32,056 bases of DNA from an uncultured Saprospiraceae bacterium (GTDB lineage Bacteria; Bacteroidota; Bacteroidia; Chitinophagales; Saprospiraceae): contig CALFBG010000098.1 in assembly GCA_937951685.1 (NCBI GenBank), forward strand, positions 1-32,056. The letters are read 5' to 3'. The notes under the pieces are model-generated. The model was not told where the DNA came from. It saw only the letters and a list, made by a program, of their open reading frames with translations, and searched no databases. Shown here in pieces: positions 1-6,064 of this stretch; positions within the stretch are counted from its first letter, which is position 1, and the number at the start of each line of letters is the position of its first letter. The position numbers and the translations under genes are program-made.

Positions 1-93
1 CATGATGCGCCAGCAGCTTTGTTGGAATTTGAACAATTTGTCGAAAGCCTAGTGGAAACCTTAGCATGGAAGCAAGTTGAACAAAAACAGTAA
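1..93 (+). CDS. 3' end of an unidentified gene (cut by window edge)
   Basis: Frame 1 is open from the first base to a TAA at 91-93 and gives a 30-residue C-terminus that begins HDAPAALLEFEQF and ends KQVEQKQ. The peptide looks like an amphipathic terminal helix. It is too short to assign a family; the tail of an alpha/beta hydrolase is one possibility but nothing here proves it. A hairpin about 50 bases downstream is consistent with the end of a transcription unit. Confidence 0.55.
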   Translation, partial: HDAPAALLEFEQFVESLVETLAWKQVEQKQ

Positions 94-144
94 TTGCGCT
101 GCGTTGCTATTTTAAAACAACTTCAATAGCTCCATACTAAAGGT

Positions 145-177
145 ACAATGCCTTGATTGTCACGATCAAGGCATTGT
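145..177 (+). terminator. Rho-independent-like terminator hairpin
   Basis: A perfect 13-bp stem (arms 145-157 and 165-177, core GCCTTGAT/ATCAAGGC) has a 7-base loop and is followed by the T-rich TGTTTAGTT. It lies about 50 bases after the stop at 93 and before the GntR promoter, so it probably ends the upstream transcript. The T tract is broken by G, so efficiency is uncertain. Confidence 0.55.
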
Positions 178-340
178 TGTTTAGTTCCTCCTGAATGCAT
201 TCGATTGCGGTCAATATGCTTTCCCTTAGTTTAAAATGAAAAGTTGTTTTTAAACCATTTGACATTTCAAGCGCAACTATATTCAGCTAAAGCAAAGCAT
301 TTTTTTAAAACAAAAAATTGCTTTTTTTCCAAAAATAATT

Positions 341-369
341 TTGAAGTATTAAATATTCTACTTATTTTG
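341..369 (+). promoter_or_regulatory. Candidate promoter of the GntR regulator gene
   Basis: TTG at 341-343 and TATTTTG at 363-369 lie 19 bases apart, close to the Bacteroidota -33 (TTG) and -7 (TAnnTTTG) arrangement, although the -7 box has one base fewer than the consensus. The -7 box overlaps the left arm of the palindrome at 364-397, the arrangement expected for repression. Confidence 0.35.
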
Positions 370-397
370 GTTGACCAATAAGTTGGCCAACCAAAAT
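364..397 (+). promoter_or_regulatory. Palindromic operator candidate for the GntR/FadR-type regulator
   Basis: This 34-base imperfect palindrome matches its own reverse complement at 28 positions; the outer arms ATTTTGGTTG/CAACCAAAAT are perfect. Each half also holds a TTGG-N4-CCAA element (TTGGTTGACCAA and TTGGCCAACCAA). Such elements resemble the known operators of the FadR-subfamily uronate regulators UxuR/ExuR (TTGGTATACCAA core). It ends 36 bases before the preferred ATG at 434 and overlaps the candidate -7 box, so autoregulation by the downstream gene is the likely role. Confidence 0.6.
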
Positions 398-433
398 AAA
401 ATTCTTTTTTTAATTATAAAGAATAAAATTATA

Positions 434-1138
434 ATGCTAGACAATTTCAGTGAAATTAAGGTTGAGTCAGCCGTAGAGAAGATTATCAAACAAATCAGAA
501 GTCTCATTACTTCCGGTCAGGTCAAATCTGGTGACCGACTTCCGCCGGAGCGAAAATTAGCAGAAAAGCTAGGGGTGAGTCGTACCCACGTCAGAGATGC
601 CATTCGAAAATTGGAGTTTTACGGTATTTTAAGAACCTTGCCACAAAGTGGTACCGTGGTTGCTGGTATTGGAATCACAGCCTTGGAAGGTTTGATCACA
701 GATGTTTTACAACTAGAAAAGAGTGATTTTACCTCTTTAGTTGAAACTCGTGTAATCCTAGAAACGAATGCTGCAAAATTGGCGGCGGAACGAAGAACAG
801 TCGAGGGGCTCATTGCTATTGAAAAAGCATTGGATGCCTACGAACTTAAAATTAAATCTAATAAATCTGCCGTTGAAGAAGATTTGATGTTTCACCTAAA
901 GATTGCAGAAGCGAGTAAAAATGAGGTACTCAAATCTTTGATGTTAGTTATCACGCCAGATATCTTGAAAAACTTTATCCAGTATAATGTATGTGATGAT
1001 AAGGACATGGATAACCGCGTTTTGGAAGAGCACCGAGCCATTTTACAACACATTTCTGATGGAGATGGAGAAGCTGCCAGTCAGGCAATGGCCAATCACT
1101 TAAATGATATTTTAGCCTTCAGTAAGAATATGAAATAG
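434..1138 (+). CDS. FadR-subfamily GntR transcriptional regulator (FCD domain)
   Basis: DNA-binding repressor or activator of 234 residues. Residues about 9-78 form the GntR winged helix-turn-helix (SGDRLPPERKLAEKLGVSR, then a recognition helix and the wing ending SGTVV). Residues about 100-228 are an all-helical FCD ligand domain with D150, H154, H200 and H222 in the places of the usual metal-binding D/H/H/H set. This subfamily typically senses organic acids such as uronates, gluconate or lactate. An upstream TTG at 371 is in frame but lies inside the palindrome, so ATG 434 is preferred. A PL7 alginate lyase follows about 500 bases downstream on the same strand, which suggests a uronate or alginate-derived effector; that is inference. 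No second copy of the operator is visible directly in front of the lyase gene. Confidence 0.9.
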   Translation: MLDNFSEIKVESAVEKIIKQIRSLITSGQVKSGDRLPPERKLAEKLGVSRTHVRDAIRKLEFYGILRTLPQSGTVVAGIGITALEGLITDVLQLEKSDFTSLVETRVILETNAAKLAAERRTVEGLIAIEKALDAYELKIKSNKSAVEEDLMFHLKIAEASKNEVLKSLMLVITPDILKNFIQYNVCDDKDMDNRVLEEHRAILQHISDGDGEAASQAMANHLNDILAFSKNMK

Positions 1139-1207
1139 ACCCAACTGCAATAACGAAGAAGTACCTAATGGTCGAAAATCTTAAAATTAGTTTATCTCTT
1201 CAAGAAT

Positions 1208-1588
1208 ATAATAGCTAAATACGCCTTCTTTTTAGGAGCTTTTTTTATTCTAGGTCTTCAAATTTTGTCTGCAAACGACTTTTTGCATATACCTGCTACA
1301 GAAAACTTAGCAATAGCGAAAATATCGGGTACTGGTATCGAAGATAATGAATCGCTCATTAGCGTAACGGTTGTGATTGATGGAATTGCCGTGGGATCAG
1401 CTGCTGATTTTTGGGCAAGTTTAGACAGGAACGACGTAGCATCCGTTGAAGTGCTAAAAACTGCTGCTGCTGTCATTTATGGTTCGCGTGGTGCCAACGA
1501 TTCTGGTACGAGTACACAAGTGGCTACTTATTTCAATCATGAAGGTGTTGAGTGTAGAATAGATGATTTCACGATCATAGAGAATTAA
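1208..1588 (+). pseudogene. SusC-like TonB-dependent receptor plug-domain remnant without a normal start
   Basis: The open frame after the stop at 1166-1168 encodes a signal-peptide-like stretch (KYAFFLGAFFILGLQILSA, about 1217-1273) followed by a sequence matching the SusC plug signature: TVVIDGIAV, DVASVEVLKTAAAVIYGSRGAND. In full SusC proteins this reads roughly VIDGVPV, DIESIEVLKDASAAAIYGSRGANG and continues into a long beta-barrel. Here the frame ends at 1588, about 40 residues after that motif, with no barrel. There is no ATG, GTG or TTG before the signal peptide; the first TTG, at 1265, falls at its very end. I therefore read it as a decayed receptor fragment, or less likely a small free-standing plug protein with an unusual start. 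The left limit is arbitrary, set at the ATA codons before the signal peptide. It lies between the regulator and the alginate lyase, where a SusC transporter would be expected. Confidence 0.55.
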
Positions 1589-1643
1589 AATTTCATAAAT
1601 GTACAAGGTCGCTGTAAAGTGACTACGTTCACTAAAAGTAAAG

Positions 1644-2552
1644 ATGAAAAAAAATATTAACCTAGTTGCAGTTTGTTTACTTGCATTATTAATGGCTTCT
1701 ACTTGGAGTTGTAAAGATGAAATCGAAAAACCAACGGGATCGGGTGGTTTACCAAGTGAAGAGGAATTAGTGGAAGGGGTTGATTACTTCTTGCCGAATG
1801 TTAACCTGTCTAATTGGAAAGTAACCTTGCCAATCGGAGATGGAAGCCCGACAGAAATAAAGCCACCGGAAATTTTGGAATATGGAACTAGTCCGCTGCT
1901 AAAGGACTTTATGTATAACGACTCTGTCATCGGTGCGCTCGTTTTTCATACCTATCCTGGTGGAGTAACTACTACGAACTCTAGCTATCCTCGGACGGAA
2001 CTTCGAGAACAAATGGAACCGGGTAGTAATAGTGTTAATTGGACTTTTCCAGAAGGTGGTCGGATGAAAGGAACGCTTTCTGTTCCTGAAATTTCAAAGG
2101 ATGCTTCCAATGAAGATCATCGAACAATTATTATGCAAATCCACGGGCGATTAACCAATGAGCAAAGAGATTTGATTGGAGCAAGCGATAATAATGCCCC
2201 ACCAATGTTGAAGATTTATTGGCAGAAAGGAAGAATTAGAATCAAGACAAAAGTCCTCAAAGATTTAAACGCTTCTGATACCGAAATATTAGCAACTACT
2301 GCATGGGAAGACGATGATGGTTTTTATTTTTCAGAAGTCGTCAATCAAGACAAATTTACCTTAGAAGTTATTGCCTCAGAAGGCAAACTTGAAGTAATTA
2401 TGAATGATAGCGAATCTAAGGTGTACGAGGATATCAACATGGAAAAATGGGGCGTATTTGAAAATTATTTTAAGGCCGGCAATTATCTACAAACCACAGA
2501 TGATAATGCCTTTGCCAAAGTGAATTATTATGATTTGACCATTAGCCACTAA
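1644..2552 (+). CDS. Alginate lyase, polysaccharide lyase family 7, lipoprotein
   Basis: Cleaves alginate by beta-elimination, probably at the cell surface. The 302-residue protein has a lipoprotein signal with Cys23 (STWSC). The three PL7 signatures are all present: RTELRE at 117-122, QIH at 165-167 and YFKAGNYLQ at 275-283; these carry the catalytic and substrate-binding Arg, Gln, His and Tyr. Within PL7, QIH rather than QVH is usually linked to preference for guluronate-containing chains. The length fits a single-domain enzyme with a short acidic linker (residues 24-50) and no carbohydrate-binding module. Start: ATG 1644 directly before the signal peptide. It follows the FadR-type regulator and the plug remnant on the same strand. 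No other alginate genes (PL6, PL17, KdgF, SusD) are visible nearby. Confidence 0.93.
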   Translation: MKKNINLVAVCLLALLMASTWSCKDEIEKPTGSGGLPSEEELVEGVDYFLPNVNLSNWKVTLPIGDGSPTEIKPPEILEYGTSPLLKDFMYNDSVIGALVFHTYPGGVTTTNSSYPRTELREQMEPGSNSVNWTFPEGGRMKGTLSVPEISKDASNEDHRTIIMQIHGRLTNEQRDLIGASDNNAPPMLKIYWQKGRIRIKTKVLKDLNASDTEILATTAWEDDDGFYFSEVVNQDKFTLEVIASEGKLEVIMNDSESKVYEDINMEKWGVFENYFKAGNYLQTTDDNAFAKVNYYDLTISH

Positions 2553-3151
2553 GCAAGTCGCACCAATGGTATTAAGTCTAACTGCTTAATGTAGAAGGTG
2601 CTTTAACTTGATTGCTGACTTAGTGGAATACCTAAATTAGTGCGTGTTAAATATCCGAACGTAAAGATGCATCTTAAATATGTTTATCATTAAATAGAGA
2701 CAAACATACGGCTCCAGTTTTAAGTGATCGGAAATGTATGTTTGCTCTATTCTTAAAAAAATAAAATTAAAAACCTACCTTGATACTTTCAGATTAGCTG
2801 CTTTTTATTTTTGCTGCTTATGCTTCTTTAGTCGGGTAACGAAGCTGTGAAGCCCGTAGTGATGTGAAAGCGTAACCCAGCGCTAATCCAACTCATCATA
2901 GTCGCTCGATCTGCTTATATTCGATCGTTTTCTATCGGTCGTTTATCGAAGCACAATTTCCCTTTTCTTTATGCTAGTAATTACTTCCCTCTTCTGTAAG
3001 GGCAAAGACAGTTTTTTTACCAAAAAAAGGATTAGTTTTGCGCTGCTAAAACGATCACAGTAGCAATAGTGCCGAAAAAAGGATTTTTTGCGTACTAGTA
3101 TTTAACTGTGCTCTCCCATTCAATTTATTTATACCAAACCTATTTACTATT
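2553..3151. other. 599-base stretch without a supported gene
   Basis: No credible reading frame on either strand. It contains the long hairpin at 2693-2751 and an imperfect direct repeat: 3021-3042 and 3073-3092 share AAAAAAGGATT followed by TTTTGCG. TAGTTTTG at 3033-3040 fits the Bacteroidota -7 consensus and could drive the lipoprotein gene at 3152, but no -33 TTG stands at the right distance. Confidence 0.5.
2693..2751. repeat. Long hairpin in intergenic DNA after the alginate lyase gene
   Basis: AATAGAG-A-CAAACATAC (2693-2709) pairs with GTATGTTTGCTCTATT (2736-2751), giving 16 base pairs with a single bulged A and a 26-base loop. There is no T tract directly after it on the plus strand, so it is not a textbook terminator. 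It may still stabilise the 3' end of the alginate lyase transcript, whose stop is 140 bases upstream. Confidence 0.5.
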
Positions 3152-3946
3152 ATGAATAAGATTTTATGTAGTCTATTGTTATTAATACTTGTGATGGCTT
3201 GTCAAGAGCCCTCAAGTACTACGGATACTAAAGCAAAAGAGACGACGGAAGCCCCCGTCAAGAAAAAGACTTATCCTGCTAACGTGCAAAAAGTATTTGA
3301 GCAGCATGGTGGCTTAGCGCAATGGCAGAAAATGAAGGCGATGACTTACGAAATCGTTAAAGAAGAAGGCAATGAAAAGCAAATGATTGATTTACACAAT
3401 CGACGAGAGCGAATCGAAGCGAGTACTTTCAAAACGGGTTATGATGGTAAAAATTATTGGCTGGAAGCCGATACAAGTTATAAAGGAAATGCCGTTTTTT
3501 ATCATAATCTAATGTTCTATTTCTACGCGATGCCTTTTGTTTTGGCAGATGATGGGATCATTTATTCCGAAACGGAGCCCTTCGTATTTGAAGAAAAAAC
3601 GTACCCCGGCGTAAGAATTTCCTATGGCGATGGGGTAGGCGTGAGCCCTGAAGATGAATATTTTATGTACTACGATGCGGATACCTACGAAATGGCTTGG
3701 TTAGCTTATACGGTAACTTATTTCTCGAAAGAGAAAAGTAATAAATTAGGTTGGATTCGCTATAAGGATTGGAAGACAATCAATGGCTTGAAATTACCGA
3801 ATAGTTTAAGTTGGTATAAATCCGAGGAAGGAAAAGTTACAACGTTGCGGAATACTAGAGCATTTACTAACATCGAAGTTTCTGCGACGGCGTTCGAAGA
3901 TAAAGTATTTGCCAAAACCGCTGCGGCAAAAATAGTAGAAGAGTAA
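3152..3946 (+). CDS. DUF6503-like outer-membrane-associated lipoprotein
   Basis: Lipoprotein of 264 residues with signal and lipobox LVMAC (Cys17) and a low-complexity linker rich in Thr, Lys and Glu. The mature part matches what I know of the Bacteroidota DUF6503 family: VFEQHGGLAQWQKMK near the start, GYDGKNYW, the strongly conserved LMFYFYAMPFVLADDG, SPEDEYFMYYDADTYEMAWL, and a closing KLPNSLSWY. Repeated beta-strands of this kind suggest a LolA/LppX-like half-barrel that could bind a lipid or other hydrophobic ligand, but the role is unknown. It is a single-gene unit: 599 empty bases before it and a strong terminator at 3983 after it. The family name is from memory of the motif, not a search. 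Confidence 0.75.
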   Translation: MNKILCSLLLLILVMACQEPSSTTDTKAKETTEAPVKKKTYPANVQKVFEQHGGLAQWQKMKAMTYEIVKEEGNEKQMIDLHNRRERIEASTFKTGYDGKNYWLEADTSYKGNAVFYHNLMFYFYAMPFVLADDGIIYSETEPFVFEEKTYPGVRISYGDGVGVSPEDEYFMYYDADTYEMAWLAYTVTYFSKEKSNKLGWIRYKDWKTINGLKLPNSLSWYKSEEGKVTTLRNTRAFTNIEVSATAFEDKVFAKTAAAKIVEE

Positions 3947-3982
3947 TCAAGGCTAGATAAGTAGCGTATGACCGTTAGTCTG

Positions 3983-4028
3983 AGCGTTCTATTTTTAATT
4001 TAATAAAAATAGAACGCTTAATTTTTTT
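3983..4028 (+). terminator. Strong intrinsic terminator after the DUF6503-like gene
   Basis: A perfect 15-bp stem (3983-3997 with 4004-4018; AGCGTTCTATTTTTA and its complement) with a 6-base loop is followed by ATTTTTTTAG. It starts 37 bases after the stop codon at 3946. The outer GC part plus T tract make it a convincing terminator. Confidence 0.85.
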
Positions 4029-4212
4029 AGGAATTTATAGCTGGTCAATTGGAGAAATACTGCCGATGATACTCAACATTGCCGTGTATATTGTCGGGGC
4101 CAAAACATTGTGCACGGGTAAATGTAGTTTTACAAAACAAAAAAAACTTCTCGGAGTTGTATACCGTATTCCAACGCATGGAACGTTTTTCTCTTTTTAA
4201 AATTTAAACAAA

Positions 4213-4887
4213 ATGATTAGACTCCAATTCTTCAGCTTTTTACTACTACTCTCACTTGTTGGTTGTATCCAAGACGATTTTGTCGCGGACACCATCGACC
4301 CTGTTTTACGAATTACAAGCTCGGTAGATTCGATTTCTATCAATTCTTCTTTCCAGTTTGAAGCCGCTTACTTTAATAATGTAGGGGTGCAAACGGCAGT
4401 CGACGTTAGCTGGAGTAGCTCCGACGAAACGATTATCAGTATTGATAACCTGGGCTTAGCACAAGCAAAGGCTTTAGGACAGACTTTAATTACGGCGAGT
4501 TATGATAACGGTCAAACCACTATCAGTGACGTGATGGTTGCCAACGTTGGACAAACGACGGTTAGTGCGCCCGCAGAAAGAACGGGAATGATTAGCACGA
4601 CGAGTTCTTACGCATTATCTGGTGATTTTACCCTCAAGGAAGTTGGCAATAATCTGGTGCTAGAATTTGAAAGTAACTACCAAGCATCTTCTGCTTTACC
4701 AGGCTTGTACGTCTATCTAACCAATAATAGAAATACGATTGCTAATGCCTACGAAATTGGTGCGGTCAACATTTTTAATGGAAAACATAGTTACACGATT
4801 CCTAACGTGGGGGTCAATGATTACAGTTATGTACTTTATTTTTGTAAACCCTTTACCGTAAAGGTCGGTGATGGAAAAATATTATAA
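4213..4887 (+). CDS. Lipoprotein with bacterial Ig-like (BIG2) and DM13 domains
   Basis: 224-residue lipoprotein; lipobox LVGC with Cys18. Residues about 30-112 read as a BIG2-type Ig fold (DVSWSSSDETIISIDNLGLAQAKALGQTLITASY). Residues about 125-224 match the DM13 domain: SGDFTLKEVGNNLVLEF, LPGLYVYLTN, AYEIGAVNIFNGKHSYTIPN, then VLYFCKPFTVKVGDGKIL with the conserved Cys211. DM13 is known from animal and bacterial secreted proteins, where it has been proposed to take part in redox or electron-transfer chemistry; its function here is not established. The next gene, a barrel protein, starts 32 bases after the stop codon, so the two are probably co-transcribed. In Bacteroidota such surface lipoproteins often partner an outer-membrane protein. 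Confidence 0.8.
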   Translation: MIRLQFFSFLLLLSLVGCIQDDFVADTIDPVLRITSSVDSISINSSFQFEAAYFNNVGVQTAVDVSWSSSDETIISIDNLGLAQAKALGQTLITASYDNGQTTISDVMVANVGQTTVSAPAERTGMISTTSSYALSGDFTLKEVGNNLVLEFESNYQASSALPGLYVYLTNNRNTIANAYEIGAVNIFNGKHSYTIPNVGVNDYSYVLYFCKPFTVKVGDGKIL

Positions 4888-4919
4888 GACCTCAAAACAA
4901 ATTGAAAAACAACAACACA

Positions 4920-5795
4920 ATGAAAAAAATAGTCTATACAATCGGAATGCTTCTATTTTTTGTGGGAAGCGTAAATGCAGGAGGTCCCTGGCCGCAAGCA
5001 AAAGGAATTGGCTTTTTTAAAGTATCAGAATGGTGGATCGTTTTTGATAAACATTTTACGGATACAGGCTTGACAGATCCGAATATTACAACGGGCATTT
5101 TTAATACCTTTGTTTACGGAGAATACGGTATTACCAATCGCCTTACCGGTATTGTAAGCGCCCCTTTATTCAGTCGGAATTACATGAATAATCTGGTTTC
5201 AGAAACGACGCAAGAAGTACTCGTCAAAGGCGATGCCGTAAATTCAATCGGAGATGTTGACCTTGGGATTAAATATGGATTAACGAAACCGGGGAGTAAA
5301 ATTCCGGTGTCCGCAAGTTTGATTTTAGGCTTGCCAACGGGAAAAGCAGTGGCGGGAGAACTCAATAATTTGCAAACGGGAGATGGCGAATTTAATCAAA
5401 TGCTACAACTCGATGCGGGGATGGGATTTAGCCTAGGGAAGCACGTTTCCAGTTACGCGAGTGTTTATACTGCGTATAATAATCGAACTAAAGACTTCTC
5501 TGATGAGTTCAGGTTTGGCGCAGAATATGGTCTTGGCTTATTCAAACAAAGATTGTGGTTGACGGCTAGATTGAACGTCGTAGAATCTTTGCGCAATGGC
5601 AGTAAAAGAGAAGAAGTAACGAGTACTAGTATTTTTGCTAATAACACAGAATACACTAGTATCGGTTTTGAAGCCAGTTTTTATGTGACGCGTAAGATTG
5701 GCATTTCGGCTGGTATGGCGGGCGCTTCGCGAGGAGAATTAATTGCGGCGGCACCTTCTTATTCCATCGGTGTTTTTTATGACATGAGTAAGTAG
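4920..5795 (+). CDS. Predicted outer-membrane beta-barrel protein (MetA/phenol-degradation porin-like)
   Basis: 291 residues with a clear signal peptide (MKKIVYTIGMLLFFVGSVNAG). The rest alternates hydrophobic and polar residues in short strands with aromatic girdles (FNTFVYGEYGITNRLTGIVSAPLF; DVDLGIKYGLTK; SASLILGLPTGK; GFSLGKHVSSYASVYTAYNNR; YTSIGFEASFYVTRKIGISAGMAG) and ends in a strand (SYSIGVFYDMSK). This is typical of a 12-stranded barrel of the MetA/transporter-like family. The upstream TTG at 4902 is in frame, but the ATG at 4920 starts the signal peptide. It forms a probable operon with the DM13 lipoprotein and is closed by the terminator at 5832. The substrate is unknown. Confidence 0.75.
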   Translation: MKKIVYTIGMLLFFVGSVNAGGPWPQAKGIGFFKVSEWWIVFDKHFTDTGLTDPNITTGIFNTFVYGEYGITNRLTGIVSAPLFSRNYMNNLVSETTQEVLVKGDAVNSIGDVDLGIKYGLTKPGSKIPVSASLILGLPTGKAVAGELNNLQTGDGEFNQMLQLDAGMGFSLGKHVSSYASVYTAYNNRTKDFSDEFRFGAEYGLGLFKQRLWLTARLNVVESLRNGSKREEVTSTSIFANNTEYTSIGFEASFYVTRKIGISAGMAGASRGELIAAAPSYSIGVFYDMSK

Positions 5796-5831
5796 TAGCG
5801 TAAGCCTGTAATTTTTACTTTTACTGCTCTT

Positions 5832-5873
5832 CCGTGCTAGGTGCAAATAATGCATCTAGCACGGATTTTTTTT
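5832..5873 (+). terminator. Strong intrinsic terminator after the DM13/barrel operon
   Basis: A 14-bp stem (5832-5845 with 5851-5864; CCGTGCTAG.../...CTAGCACGG, one G-T wobble) with loop AATAA is followed by eight T at 5866-5873. It lies 36 bases after the barrel gene stop. Confidence 0.9.
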
Positions 5874-6064
5874 CATGATTTTTTAGCGAGAAGTTGTTTG
5901 CTTAGGAAGGCTTTGAGTAACGAATTTTTTTTTCAACTTATTGTAAACCCAATTTCCGTGAACTACTTAAATCACCTAATGAATCGTCTAGGTGAAATAC
6001 TTGTAATTGAAATATATTTCTTTAACTTCACATGGATTCTTAAGTACTTTAGCTAAAATTAGTC

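Noticed and set aside
371-433. TTG start of the GntR gene 21 codons upstream of ATG 434
   Set aside because: It lies inside the operator palindrome, and the extra residues are Asn/Lys/Ile-rich without similarity to the family N-terminus.
2546-2626. 8-bp inverted repeat CCACTAAG/CTTAGTGG after the alginate lyase gene
   Set aside because: The 65-base loop and short arms make a functional terminator unlikely.
2821-2960. Possible tRNA or structured RNA in the GATCG-rich stretch
   Set aside because: No cloverleaf, no T-loop consensus and no strong stem could be assembled.
4066-4200. 44-codon plus-strand frame between the DUF6503-like and DM13 genes
   Set aside because: Short, with no recognisable signal or motif, and ending just before the next gene; probably chance.
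5841-6056. 71-residue plus-strand frame before the GH36-like gene
   Set aside because: It begins inside the terminator hairpin at 5832-5873, and its composition is that of translated AT-rich spacer.
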